From: Flavobacteriaceae bacterium UBA5534
Lineage (GTDB): Bacteria; Bacteroidota; Bacteroidia; Flavobacteriales; Flavobacteriaceae
DNA length: 64,000 nucleotides
Assembly: GCA_002426015.1 (NCBI GenBank)
Contig: DINS01000014.1
Location: forward strand, 1-64,000
Direction of reading: 5' to 3'
In this document: positions 1-8,471 of the stretch, in pieces
Position numbering within the stretch: the first letter of the stretch is position 1
How the letters are laid out: the number at the start of each line of letters is the position of its first letter
Program-made: the position numbers and the translations under genes
Notes under the pieces: generated by a model
Seen by the model: only the letters and a program-made list of their open reading frames with translations
Databases searched by the model: none
Told to the model about the DNA's origin: nothing

Positions 1-18
1 CAGCTGAGCTACATCGGC
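1..18 (-). tRNA. tRNA-Thr, 5' end only (cut by window edge)
   Basis: The reverse complement reads GCCGATGTAGCTCAGCTG, the acceptor strand and D-arm start of a bacterial tRNA. This 5' end matches my recollection of the flavobacterial tRNA-Thr (UGU) that lies in the tRNA cluster ahead of tuf. The anticodon is outside the window, so the amino acid is inferred from the acceptor sequence and from the neighbouring hpf-xerC-rpsU order. Confidence 0.75.
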
Positions 19-39
19 TTTTTACTACTTTTTTCTCAA

Positions 40-67
40 TAAAAAAGCCCGCTATTTCTAACGGACT
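40..67 (-). terminator. Intrinsic terminator after hpf
   Basis: Read on the minus strand, a 9-bp stem (AGUCCGUUA / UAGCGGGCU, including two G-U pairs) closes a GAAA tetraloop and is followed by a run of six U. It lies about 50 nt after the hpf stop codon and separates hpf from the tRNA cluster. Confidence 0.75.
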
Positions 68-68
68 G

Positions 69-97
69 CAAATGTAAAGATTTATTTATTTATTCAA
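69..97 (-). promoter_or_regulatory. Promoter for the tRNA (tuf) operon
   Basis: On the minus strand there is TTG (95-97), an 18-nt spacer and TACATTTG (69-76). This matches the Bacteroidetes sigma-A consensus TTG-N(17-23)-TAnnTTTG. It overlaps the hpf terminator region and points into the tRNA cluster. Confidence 0.6.
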
Positions 98-119
98 AAC
101 ATTTTTTGAAAAATTTTTA

Positions 120-422
120 TCATAAATGTGCTCTTAATTTTTCTTTTCTCTTTTTTAATTGTCTTTCAAGGGATGCAATAGCTATATCTGCGCCCTCTTC
201 AAAGGTTTTACATTGCTTTTTAACAACAAAACTATCGCCAGGCACACTTACTCTTGCTTCAAATATTTTATTTTCTTTATCACTCGTGTTCTCCACCTTT
301 AGATATACATCCGATTGAATCACTTTATCGTAGAACAAATCTAGTTTGTCCATACGTCTTTGAATAAAATCAATCAACTTTTTGTCTGCATTAAAATTTA
401 CTGATTGCGTGTTAACTTTCAT
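120..422 (-). CDS. hpf: Ribosome hibernation-promoting factor, short form
   Basis: A 100-residue HPF/RaiA/YfiA family protein. The family binds the 30S decoding channel in stationary phase and blocks translation. The whole length is the single N-terminal domain: an early beta strand (VNFNADKKLIDFIQRRM) and a basic C-terminal helix (RQLKKRKEKLRAHL). It lacks the C-terminal dimerisation domain of long HPF. It follows xerC by 27 nt on the same strand and ends before a good terminator, so xerC-hpf is probably one transcript. The ATG at 420-422 is the natural start. Confidence 0.9.
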   Translation of the reverse strand: MKVNTQSVNFNADKKLIDFIQRRMDKLDLFYDKVIQSDVYLKVENTSDKENKIFEARVSVPGDSFVVKKQCKTFEEGADIAIASLERQLKKRKEKLRAHL

Positions 423-449
423 ACTTCTCCTTTTTGGTTAGACAATATA

Positions 450-1358
450 TTATTTTTTACTTCTTGGGTGTGCGTTTGAATACACTTTTTTTAGTTCTGC
501 TATACTGTTATGTGTATAGACTTGGGTCGCTGCTAAACTTGAATGTCCAAGAAGTTCTTTTACAGCATTTAGGTTTGCTCCTTGGTTGAGTAAATGTGTC
601 GCAAATGAGTGCCTTAATATATGCGGACTACGTTTTACTTTAGAAGATGCTTTACTAAAATAATCATTTATAATTCTGTACACAAGCGTTTCATAAATTT
701 TTAACCCTTTTTTTGTTAAAAAAAGATATTGATAATCTATAATATCTTCTAATTGATTTCTTGCTTTTAAATACTCGTTTGCTGTGATGACGACTGAATC
801 TATCAACGGAATGAAACGTTCTTTATTTCGTTTGCCCAATACTTTTAACGTTTTGTTGGCCAAATCTAAATGTGAGAGTTTTATTTGTACTAATTCAATA
901 CGACGAATTCCAGTTGCATAAAACAGTTCGACAATTAATCTGTTTCTCAATCCTTTAAAATCAGTTTCTGTAGATAAATCTGATATGACCGTTTTTAACT
1001 CATCTTCCGAAAAGGGGATTTGTACTTTTTTACTTGTTTTTAATGCCTTGTGCTTTGCTAATGGGTTTACACTAATGGTTTCTGTTTTTAGCAAAAACTT
1101 ATAGTATGAATTTAATGAAGATACTTTTCTATTTATGGTTCTGTTTGTAATTCCTGCTTCAACTAGATTGACTACCCAGCTTCTGATTTGTGAATAGTTG
1201 ACATCATTTATGGTATTGGAATCGTATTGTTTAAGTATGAACTCTGAAAAACCTTCCAAATCGGTTTGATATGCTTTGACAGTTAATACTGAATAGTTTT
1301 TTTCGTGAAGCAAATAGTCTGTAAACTGTTTAAAGGTCATTTGGGTAGAGGTGTACAT
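450..1358 (-). CDS. xerC: Tyrosine recombinase XerC
   Basis: A site-specific tyrosine recombinase of 302 residues, the usual XerC/XerD length, which resolves chromosome dimers with a partner at dif. An N-terminal SAM-like core-binding domain (about 8-95) is followed by the catalytic domain. All catalytic residues are visible: R152 (ATGIRR), K176 (GKRNKER), H246 and R249 (HILRH), H272 (GHSS) and Y281 (VYTH). The ORF opens with MYTSTQM; the internal ATG giving MTFKQF (start 1340) fits homologues better. It sits between the rpsU terminator and hpf, a housekeeping context that argues against a mobile-element integrase. Confidence 0.9.
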   Translation of the reverse strand: MYTSTQMTFKQFTDYLLHEKNYSVLTVKAYQTDLEGFSEFILKQYDSNTINDVNYSQIRSWVVNLVEAGITNRTINRKVSSLNSYYKFLLKTETISVNPLAKHKALKTSKKVQIPFSEDELKTVISDLSTETDFKGLRNRLIVELFYATGIRRIELVQIKLSHLDLANKTLKVLGKRNKERFIPLIDSVVITANEYLKARNQLEDIIDYQYLFLTKKGLKIYETLVYRIINDYFSKASSKVKRSPHILRHSFATHLLNQGANLNAVKELLGHSSLAATQVYTHNSIAELKKVYSNAHPRSKK

Positions 1359-1408
1359 TATATATTAAAGATATAACTTAAATATAAAACTTCCCTTAAT
1401 ATATAGTT

Positions 1409-1435
1409 AAAAAAAAATCCTGCAGTAGCAGGATT
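1409..1435 (-). terminator. Terminator after rpsU
   Basis: AATCCTGC (416-423 of the second kilobase, i.e. 1416-1423) pairs with GCAGGATT (1428-1435) around a 4-nt loop. On the minus strand it is followed by about nine U. It lies 24 nt after the rpsU stop. The other strand also has a T-rich tail, so it could work in both directions. Confidence 0.8.
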
Positions 1436-1458
1436 CTTTTTTATGACTTGAAAACGGA

Positions 1459-1653
1459 CTATACGTTTTCTTGATCTCTTAAACGTTGGATGTATTGCGC
1501 TTTTTGAATTTGTGCTCTACGCTCTACTGAAGGTTTAGTAAACTGCTTGCGATTTTGCAATTGACGCTTTGCACCAGTTTTGTCAAACTTACGTTTGAAA
1601 CGCTTTAGCGCTCTATCTATATTTTCTCCTTCTTTAATCGGTATTATTAACAT
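1459..1653 (-). CDS. rpsU: 30S ribosomal protein bS21
   Basis: A 64-residue basic protein with the bS21 signature (start MLIIPIKEGENIDRALKRFKRK, then an R/K-rich C-terminal helix). bS21 sits near the 3' end of 16S rRNA; in Bacteroidetes it helps hide the anti-Shine-Dalgarno. The gene has its own consensus promoter, a perfect Shine-Dalgarno and an intrinsic terminator, so it is probably transcribed alone ahead of xerC. The ATG at 1651-1653 is fixed by the Shine-Dalgarno spacing. Confidence 0.93.
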   Translation of the reverse strand: MLIIPIKEGENIDRALKRFKRKFDKTGAKRQLQNRKQFTKPSVERRAQIQKAQYIQRLRDQENV

Positions 1654-1662
1654 AGTATCTTA

Positions 1663-1669
1663 ACCTCCT
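1663..1669 (-). promoter_or_regulatory. Strong Shine-Dalgarno of rpsU
   Basis: AGGAGGT on the minus strand, nine bases before the ATG. Most genes in this window show no such sequence. In Flavobacteriia an extended Shine-Dalgarno at rpsU is known and is thought to let ribosomes lacking bS21 translate rpsU preferentially, an autoregulatory loop. Confidence 0.85.
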
Positions 1670-1692
1670 CTCTTTTAGAATTTTTAAGGATG

Positions 1693-1722
1693 CAAATATA
1701 AAAAGTAATTAATAATGTACAA
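1693..1722 (-). promoter_or_regulatory. rpsU promoter
   Basis: On the minus strand TTG (1720-1722), 19 nt, then TATATTTG (1693-1700), an exact Bacteroidetes -33/-7 match. The expected transcript start leaves a leader of roughly 35 nt carrying the Shine-Dalgarno. Confidence 0.7.
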
Positions 1723-1747
1723 TTAAAAATTTAATTTTTTTTAGAGG

Positions 1748-1769
1748 CTTTTTTGGAGCTCCTCAAAAG
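1748..1769 (-). repeat. Imperfect inverted repeat after the 473-residue gene
   Basis: A near-palindrome centred on GGAGCTCC with flanking CTTTT/AAAAG arms (one mismatched step). It lies about 80 nt after the stop of the gene at 1846-3267 and could end that operon, but there is no U-run directly after the stem on the minus strand. The rest of 1654-1845 holds only the rpsU signals and unusually GC-rich filler near 1770-1820. Confidence 0.35.
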
Positions 1770-1845
1770 AGAACCCTCCGACTTCGCTCGAGACAAACTT
1801 AACCGAAAGCGCGGTGCAACTTTTATTGCATTTGTCCTAATTATT

Positions 1846-3267
1846 TTAATCTTTGTATAACGATGATCGTTTGGTTAAGTCTTGAATGAGTTGCTCATCT
1901 TCTTCACTTTCTAAAAGTGTGTTGTAATTTCTCCAAAATTCTTTGTTATATGGCTTGACTGAAAAAATATCGGCATCCCAAGGACGAGATAATGCTTGGC
2001 TTATTTTTTCTTGATCGAGAATAATTTCTGTAAATAACACTTCCTGCACTGTGTAATAATAGCGCTCGTCCTTATCATAGGTAGATTCATCTTCTCCCTG
2101 TTTTGTTGGCTTAAATCCTACATTGACCAGTTTTGGAGTTTCATAGTAAATGTAGTTTGGATACATTTTACCTTCATACTCCATATAGTTCATGACCAGC
2201 TTATGATTGACTTGTGTATCAAAAAGCGCCTTGCTTCTACTCTTTTGAGCTTCAGATTTTGCAATTAGTTGATATTCTATCTTTTTGATGGCATAGGTGT
2301 CCCAATAAATATATATCCAACCATTGGCTATATAACCATCATTGAATATGCCTTTGGTTTTAAGGTCGATATAATCTGTGCTTTCAGAAATTTTAATTTT
2401 ATATATTTTTCTATCATTATCCACCAATACAGTGTCTAACTCAAATTGATGCATGTCTAGAATATTTTTACCAAAGAGCGCTTTTGAATTTGTTGAGTTC
2501 CTCACCAAGTTTAGCTTTCCTTGAAACAAATTTTGCAATCCATTGACCCTAGTATCGTTCCATTTGATGGCTTTAACCAATGATGATGTTTTGATAGTGT
2601 CCCTTCTTAAGTTTCTTGCCTTTAAGTTTCTGATATTGGCCTTGTCTTGTAGATAAGCAGTGTAAGTTAAGAGACTATCAACATCTCTTAAGTCATAGCT
2701 TTTACGAACTTGGTCAACATTTATTTTAATGTTTTCGGCAGCATTAGAGCCATATCCTGAATCATACATCGTAATGGCACTTTCGATAAGCCACTTAAAT
2801 TCCTTCTTGTTTCGTTCTTTATGTCGAAGGAATCCTTTTTGCAAATATGATGAATCTGGCATATTTCGTGGCAACCTTTCAAGCGCTCGTAAAACGATGT
2901 CATTTCCTGTCTTTGGTCTAGTTTCGGCTACTAGTACAATTTCATCTAAAGAGGCTATGTCTTCTTCTAAATAGATTTCGAGAGAGTTGTCAAATTCATT
3001 TACTGGAGTCTTGAAGCTTTTATAACCAATTGATGAAATGATAAGTGTGTCATTTTTAAACTCATTTGGTACTAACAGTACAAACTTTCCATCAGAATTA
3101 CTTACTGTTCCTATAGTTGTATTCTTTACATAAATACTTGCACTTTCTATTGGAAGTAAAGTGCCAAAATCAACAATTTTATTTTTAAGTTCTGTTTGCG
3201 AAAACGCAGAAAAACCAATTAATAAAATGGTTAAGGCTATAAAGTGTTTGAGGCTATAAATTTTCAT
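1846..3267 (-). CDS. Secreted carboxypeptidase-like regulatory domain protein
   Basis: 473 residues with an N-terminal signal peptide (hydrophobic stretch ending FSAFSQ). Residues about 25-105 form a CarboxypepD_reg-like beta-sandwich (IVDFGTLLPIESASIYVKN ... NSDGKF ... ISSIGYKSF), the domain found at the front of SusC/TonB receptors. The remaining ~370 residues resemble the outer-membrane-associated flavobacterial family that has this domain but no obvious barrel or plug. Function unknown; it probably lies in the periplasm or outer membrane. It starts 16 nt after the acyl-CoA dehydrogenase stop, so the two are likely cotranscribed, without an evident functional link. Confidence 0.75.
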   Translation of the reverse strand: MKIYSLKHFIALTILLIGFSAFSQTELKNKIVDFGTLLPIESASIYVKNTTIGTVSNSDGKFVLLVPNEFKNDTLIISSIGYKSFKTPVNEFDNSLEIYLEEDIASLDEIVLVAETRPKTGNDIVLRALERLPRNMPDSSYLQKGFLRHKERNKKEFKWLIESAITMYDSGYGSNAAENIKINVDQVRKSYDLRDVDSLLTYTAYLQDKANIRNLKARNLRRDTIKTSSLVKAIKWNDTRVNGLQNLFQGKLNLVRNSTNSKALFGKNILDMHQFELDTVLVDNDRKIYKIKISESTDYIDLKTKGIFNDGYIANGWIYIYWDTYAIKKIEYQLIAKSEAQKSRSKALFDTQVNHKLVMNYMEYEGKMYPNYIYYETPKLVNVGFKPTKQGEDESTYDKDERYYYTVQEVLFTEIILDQEKISQALSRPWDADIFSVKPYNKEFWRNYNTLLESEEDEQLIQDLTKRSSLYKD

Positions 3268-3283
3268 AGCAAATATTTCATTT

Positions 3284-4450
3284 TTATGTTGCAGGCTTAT
3301 AATCCTTTTTATCTATGACCATTTTGGCGATGATTTCACGAAGAATCTCGGAAGTCCCTCCTCCAATTGGCCCAAGCCTGCTATCTCGCAATAAACGTGC
3401 CATTGGGTAATCTTCCATATAACCATAACCTCCTAAAAATTGCAGACATCCATAAATGACCTCATCAGCCATTTTAGTTGAATGTAGTTTAGACATGGTT
3501 GCTTCTTTTACAACATACTCTCCTCTATTAAGTCGATATGCTACAGAATAATTAAACTCTTTACATATTTCCATTTCGGTGTAAAAATCGGCTACTTTGT
3601 GACGCAATGCTTGGAATTTGTCAATTGTCTTACCAAATGCAGTACGCTCTGACATATATTGTAATGCATACTCTAAAGCAAATTCGGCTCTTGCATGTGC
3701 ATTAATTCCCATAATCAATCGCTCTAATGCAAAATGCTGCATGATATAAGGAAACCCTTTTCCTTCTTCTCCCATCAATTGATTGGCAGGAACCACTACA
3801 TTATCAAATGCGATTTCGCCAGTATCGGATGCTCTCCAACCCAATTTATCAAGCTTTGTTGATGTAATTCCTTTTGTATCTCTATCAACCACAAAAATGC
3901 TCATTCCGTGATGTCCTGCTTCTGGATTTGTTTTAGCAGCCACTACCAAATAATCACTATAAATTCCGTTGGTAATAAAGGTTTTTGAACCGTTCAACAC
4001 ATAAGTGTCGCCTTTTTTTTCGGCTGTTGTTCGCATCCCTGCGACATCACTACCACCAAAAGGCTCGGTAATACACAAGCAACCTATTTTGTCGCCTGTA
4101 ATACTTGGCGCTAAATACCTTTGTTTAATATCATCATTACCTTCTTTGTTTAGATGTGTCATGGCCAAATAGGCATGTGCCCACATGGCTGCTGCAAATC
4201 CACCAGAATTTACTTTTTGCAATTCTTCAAGAAAAATGACCGTATAAAAAAGATCGAGGTTTAATCCTCCATATTGTTCTGGATAATTAAGTCCAAAAAA
4301 ACCCATGTCACCAAATTTTTTCCAGATAAAGCGCTCTATCGTTCCTGTTTTTTCCCATTTATCGATGTATGGAACGACTTCTTTCTTTAAAAAATCCTGT
4401 AAACTCTGTCTAAAAAGTTGATGTTCTTCGGTGAAGTACATGGTATTCAT
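3284..4450 (-). CDS. Acyl-CoA dehydrogenase
   Basis: A 388-residue FAD enzyme of the acyl-CoA dehydrogenase family; it makes a 2,3-enoyl-CoA and passes electrons to ETF. Visible family motifs: CITEPFGGSD (substrate/FAD loop), the TKTFITNG-like stretch (SKTFITNGIYSDY), and near the C-terminus FLGGYGYMEDYPMARLLRD with the expected Glu base, followed by GGTSEILRE. Length is typical. It may act on short- or branched-chain substrates; the sequence alone does not decide. It lies 17 nt after the HhH gene on the same strand. Confidence 0.88.
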   Translation of the reverse strand: MNTMYFTEEHQLFRQSLQDFLKKEVVPYIDKWEKTGTIERFIWKKFGDMGFFGLNYPEQYGGLNLDLFYTVIFLEELQKVNSGGFAAAMWAHAYLAMTHLNKEGNDDIKQRYLAPSITGDKIGCLCITEPFGGSDVAGMRTTAEKKGDTYVLNGSKTFITNGIYSDYLVVAAKTNPEAGHHGMSIFVVDRDTKGITSTKLDKLGWRASDTGEIAFDNVVVPANQLMGEEGKGFPYIMQHFALERLIMGINAHARAEFALEYALQYMSERTAFGKTIDKFQALRHKVADFYTEMEICKEFNYSVAYRLNRGEYVVKEATMSKLHSTKMADEVIYGCLQFLGGYGYMEDYPMARLLRDSRLGPIGGGTSEILREIIAKMVIDKKDYKPAT

Positions 4451-4467
4451 ATGTTCTTTTTTAATAC

Positions 4468-5370
4468 TTAATTAAGCGTCAAATATAACTTAATTATCTC
4501 AATTTTTTGGACTGGGAAGTTTTTTACTTTGGTCAATTCATCCAAAGATTTGAATCCATCACGAAGTGTACGTTGCTCAATAATATAATGGGCAATCTCA
4601 TAATCGATGTGTTGAACAGTGACTAATTGCTCTTTAGTTGCTGTATTGAGAGCGATTTTTTGAACTTGTCTTGGTGTCTTTACGGTAAAGTCATTGGTGA
4701 TACGTTCAATAACTTCTGGTGTCAGTCCATACACGTCTTGTAGCTGCACATCTGCAATGAATCCGCCCACAAACTTATTTCGAAGTTTGATGATATTATC
4801 AGAAAGTTTTTCGCCAACGCCATTCACTTTTTGAAGCTGAATAGCTGTTGCTGTATTTAGATCGATTTTTTGATCGTATGTTTTCGCCGGAAAATTTCTT
4901 GCGGTATTGGTTTTAGAATAATCAACCCAATTAGAGTTAGATTTTGATTTTGGGTTGATCACCCAATCTGGAAATTTGAAATATGGTGAGATAACAGCAA
5001 GCAACGAATCGGAAACTTGAGTCACGTCCTGAAATTGTTGTGCAGAGTTAATCCATTGATCCTTTTTTCTGAATGCCAATAACCTGTCGATTTCTTCATT
5101 GGACATCCCAAGGGAATAGCCTTTGTAATCTGTAATGTAATTTGGATTGAATGGATAGATTATGGGTTTGTTATTTTCTATTTCTACCAATTTTAAGGAA
5201 TCGATTTCTTCTTGAAATTTTTGCAATTCATTCGAGTTGACCTGAATATCTTCAGTAGAAAAATCAATAAAGAAATAAGCACATTGAAACAATATGATAA
5301 GTGCCAACAATAGAAAAATCCCATTCTGTTGGTTTTTGGTAAACAGGAAATGGGATTTAAACTTGTTCAT
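4468..5370 (-). CDS. Helix-hairpin-helix (ComEA-like) membrane-anchored protein
   Basis: 300 residues. One N-terminal transmembrane segment (about 17-37, LLLALIILFQCAYFF) anchors it. Three helix-hairpin-helix units follow: about 70-125, about 165-230 (DLNTATAIQLQKVNGVGEKL) and 240-300 (ALNTATKEQLVTVQHI). The HhH units resemble the DNA-binding part of ComEA, the competence receptor. The periplasmic orientation fits DNA uptake, but no other competence gene is nearby, so the role is inferred. It lies between the symporter and acyl-CoA dehydrogenase genes with short gaps (about 20 nt). Confidence 0.8.
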   Translation of the reverse strand: MNKFKSHFLFTKNQQNGIFLLLALIILFQCAYFFIDFSTEDIQVNSNELQKFQEEIDSLKLVEIENNKPIIYPFNPNYITDYKGYSLGMSNEEIDRLLAFRKKDQWINSAQQFQDVTQVSDSLLAVISPYFKFPDWVINPKSKSNSNWVDYSKTNTARNFPAKTYDQKIDLNTATAIQLQKVNGVGEKLSDNIIKLRNKFVGGFIADVQLQDVYGLTPEVIERITNDFTVKTPRQVQKIALNTATKEQLVTVQHIDYEIAHYIIEQRTLRDGFKSLDELTKVKNFPVQKIEIIKLYLTLN

Positions 5371-5391
5371 TATGTTAAAAGCAACAACTAA

Positions 5392-7062
5392 TTACATGTG
5401 CTTTGTAATATCTTCAGCACCATCTTTGATTGCTTCTCTTTTTACAGAAATAGCTCCAAGGTAACGTTTCATTTCTTCTCTCACTTTCGGGAATAAGAAG
5501 AACAATCCTATCATATTAGGGAATACCAATGCCAAAATCATCGCATCAGAGAACTTGATAACCGCATCTAATGTTGCAGCAGCACCAATTACTACGAACA
5601 AAAGGAATAAAATTTTATAAACCATATCGGCTGTTTTTCCTTTACCAAATAGGTATTTCCATGATTGCAATCCGTAATATGACCATGAAATCATGGTAGA
5701 GAACGCAAACAAGACAATAGCGATTGTTAATACATAAGAGAAATGAGGTATGACAGAATCAAATGCCATCGAAGTTAAATCGACGCCATTGATTGTATTA
5801 CCATTAGAATTTAAAATCACACTACTTCCATGTTCTGCAGTATAGTTGAATACCGATTGAGCATCTGTACCATTAATATTAAAGAATATAATAACCAAAG
5901 CTGTCATTGTACAGATCACTACAGTATCGATAAATGGCTCTAAAAGCGCCACAACACCTTCTGATGCTGGATATTTAGTACGTACGGCAGAGTGAGCAAT
6001 GGCAGCAGAACCTGCTCCAGCTTCGTTTGAGAATGCAGCTCTTTGAAAACCAACAATCAATACACCAACAAGGCCACCAAGTCCAGCCATAGGCGAGAAT
6101 GCTCCATCAATTATCAATGAGAAAGCAAAACCTATATCACTAAAGTTAGCGAAGATAATGACCAAAGAGGCAAGTATGTAAAGTCCTGCCATGAAAGGCA
6201 CAATCTTTTCTGTGATTTTAGCGATACGTTTGATACCTCCAATGATAACAATACCTACCAATACAGCAAGTATAATTCCTATGATAACACCATTAGAACC
6301 TCCACTCAAACCTAAAAGTGTACTGATTTGTACTGCAGCCTGATTCGATTGGAAAGCGTTTCCACCACCAAAAGAAGCACCTACGCAAAGTACCGCAAAC
6401 AAAACACCAAGTATTTTACCCAACGTTCCAAAACCTACTTCTTTCATCCCTTTAGAAAGGTAATACATTGGCCCTCCATAAACGGTTCCGTCTGACCCAA
6501 CATCTCTATATTTTACACCAAGAGTACACTCAACAAATTTTGTTGACATTCCTAAAAGACCACAAACAATCATCCAAAATGTTGCTCCAGGACCACCTAG
6601 TCCGATAGCAACTGCAACACCAGCGATATTTCCTAAACCTACGGTTCCAGAAACTGCTGTTGCCAATGCTTGGAAGTGAGACACTTCACCATGAGCACTT
6701 TCGTCACGAATAGTGTTAGGTATATCTTCGACAGCAAGAGCTTCGTCATTATTATATAATTTGTCAACACCGTGTTTTTCGATATCTACATAGCGTCCTC
6801 TTACAGTATTAATTGCTGTCTTAAATTTTGTGATACTTGGAAATTTAAAATAAACCGTAAAAAATGTAGCTCCAACTACCAATAAAATTACCACAAAAGG
6901 AATGTTATACTCACCTATTGGCACTCTCGTTAAGATAAAACCTTCCCACCAAGTGGCAATTGGCATAAAGGCATCATTAACTTTTTCATCTAAACCTTTG
7001 TCTTGTGCAAAAGTTATAATTGGCAATAAAACAGTGAGAACTGAAAGAAGATATTTCTTCAT
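5392..7062 (-). CDS. Sodium:alanine symporter family protein (AGCS)
   Basis: 556 residues, a polytopic inner-membrane transporter of the AGCS family that couples small neutral amino acid uptake to Na+. Family hallmarks: AVSGTVGLGNIAGVAVAIG and GGPGATFWMIV near residues 135-165, and GFQRAAFSNEAGAGSAAIAH near 340. An N-terminal leader-like segment (about 1-20) and a 60-residue loop before the core are longer than in proteobacterial members but common in this phylum. About 108 nt of non-coding DNA follow it upstream, so it probably has its own promoter and may lead the downstream HhH gene. Confidence 0.9.
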   Translation of the reverse strand: MKKYLLSVLTVLLPIITFAQDKGLDEKVNDAFMPIATWWEGFILTRVPIGEYNIPFVVILLVVGATFFTVYFKFPSITKFKTAINTVRGRYVDIEKHGVDKLYNNDEALAVEDIPNTIRDESAHGEVSHFQALATAVSGTVGLGNIAGVAVAIGLGGPGATFWMIVCGLLGMSTKFVECTLGVKYRDVGSDGTVYGGPMYYLSKGMKEVGFGTLGKILGVLFAVLCVGASFGGGNAFQSNQAAVQISTLLGLSGGSNGVIIGIILAVLVGIVIIGGIKRIAKITEKIVPFMAGLYILASLVIIFANFSDIGFAFSLIIDGAFSPMAGLGGLVGVLIVGFQRAAFSNEAGAGSAAIAHSAVRTKYPASEGVVALLEPFIDTVVICTMTALVIIFFNINGTDAQSVFNYTAEHGSSVILNSNGNTINGVDLTSMAFDSVIPHFSYVLTIAIVLFAFSTMISWSYYGLQSWKYLFGKGKTADMVYKILFLLFVVIGAAATLDAVIKFSDAMILALVFPNMIGLFFLFPKVREEMKRYLGAISVKREAIKDGAEDITKHM

Positions 7063-7170
7063 GGGAATAATTTTGTATTAGTTAGTGTTTGTTGTTTATG
7101 TTAAAAAACGTGACAAGATGCTAAAAAAAAATGATTTTTTAAAACATCTGTTGTTAAAATGAGTATCTGT

Positions 7171-8193
7171 CTAATTTATATTATACAATGAGTTTAATTT
7201 CTGTATTTGTTCTGGGCGTCCCAATACAATGATTTTGGAGTTGGGAACCAGTCTTAAGCTGGCTTCTGGATTAACGAGATACTCGCCATGCCCATCTTTA
7301 AACCCAATCACTGTGCAACCTGTTTTTTTGCGCAAATCCAAATCCTTGATTGTTTTTACTTCATTGGTATTGTATAGCTTATCAATTGAAATTTCTTCAA
7401 TGTTGATATTCGATTGGCCAACGATCGACAAGTTATCGATAAACTCAATCAAATCTGGAACTACTACTAACGATGCCATGTGGTCGCCACCTATTTTGTC
7501 TGGTAATATCACATTATTGGCGCCTGCCATTTTTAATTTGCTATATGATGTTTCTTGTGATGCTCGACTGATGATGCGCATATTCTTGTTTATCTGTCTT
7601 GCCGAAAGCACTACAAACAAATTATCGGCATCGTTTGGCAAAGCCGAAATAAGCGTATTGGCCCTATCAATGCCTGCCATTAAAAGTATTTCATCTTCAT
7701 TAGCATTCCCAACAATAAATGGTACCAATTCGCTTTGGAATTTCTCTACAACATCCTTGTTCTTTTCAATGACAACGAATGGTTTTTTATAAGCCAATAG
7801 TTTTGAAGCTGCTTGCTTACCGTTTCTGCCATAACCGCAAATAATGATGTGGTTGGATAGATTGTCAATCTTTTTTTGCATCTTTTTAAGTTTTAATTCT
7901 TCAAGATCATTTTTACTCAAAATGTATTCTGTAATCACAGTAAGGGCATAACCAACAATGATAATGCTGGCTAAAATTAAAAAAATCGTGAATATTTTTG
8001 CTGTGTCATCTAAAGGGCTTACCTCACCATAACCAACTGTTGTTACTGTAATAACTGTCATGTACAGTGCATCAACCCAAGAGAAATTTGACAATATTTT
8101 AAACCCTAAAACGCCAACAAACAACAATGACAGTAGTAAAAACACTGCCATATAAATTCTGGTCCTGAATAGTTTTATTATTGGGTTGCCCAT
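7171..8193 (-). CDS. Potassium channel with RCK (TrkA-N/TrkA-C) domains
   Basis: 340 residues. Two transmembrane helices (about 13-32 and 65-90) flank the pore loop with selectivity filter TVGYGE (52-57). A cytosolic RCK domain follows, with the nucleotide loop GYGRNG (120-125), then a TrkA-C domain (about 255-335). This is the MthK-type layout of a ligand-gated K+ channel; the ligand is not predictable here. It starts 3 nt after the stop of the PspC-domain gene, so the two form an operon. Confidence 0.9.
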   Translation of the reverse strand: MGNPIIKLFRTRIYMAVFLLLSLLFVGVLGFKILSNFSWVDALYMTVITVTTVGYGEVSPLDDTAKIFTIFLILASIIIVGYALTVITEYILSKNDLEELKLKKMQKKIDNLSNHIIICGYGRNGKQAASKLLAYKKPFVVIEKNKDVVEKFQSELVPFIVGNANEDEILLMAGIDRANTLISALPNDADNLFVVLSARQINKNMRIISRASQETSYSKLKMAGANNVILPDKIGGDHMASLVVVPDLIEFIDNLSIVGQSNINIEEISIDKLYNTNEVKTIKDLDLRKKTGCTVIGFKDGHGEYLVNPEASLRLVPNSKIIVLGRPEQIQKLNSLYNIN

Positions 8194-8196
8194 AAA

Positions 8197-8424
8197 TTAT
8201 AAATCAAATACTGAAGATCGCTTGGTATATACCAAATCTTTAATACGCATCCAAAAGGCAATGAATAGGTATAGCGCAAAACCAAAGCCCAAGGTGACAA
8301 ATGTCAAGTACATAAATGAGGTTCTCACTACTTTGGCTCTAATGCCCAATCGGTCGGCAATACGCTGACAAACATAATAACCATGCTTTTGAAAATACAA
8401 TAGTGCTTTGTAAAAGACATTCAT
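8197..8424 (-). CDS. PspC domain membrane protein
   Basis: 75 residues. A short N-terminal part is followed by the PspC core (QRIADRLGIRAKVVRTSFMY) and one transmembrane helix (FVTLGFGFALYLFIAFW). PspC proteins sense envelope stress or regulate membrane processes. Here it is the first gene of a two-gene operon with the K+ channel, which suggests a link to membrane or ion homeostasis (inference). Confidence 0.85.
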   Translation of the reverse strand: MNVFYKALLYFQKHGYYVCQRIADRLGIRAKVVRTSFMYLTFVTLGFGFALYLFIAFWMRIKDLVYTKRSSVFDL

Positions 8425-8471
8425 GCTGCAATGTACTAATTTTTTGCTTTTTTTGTTCGTTGTTGTGCCTG

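Noticed and set aside
7229..7792. 187-residue plus-strand ORF
   Set aside because: Wholly antisense to the K+ channel, low-complexity and unlike any family; the channel has full motifs.
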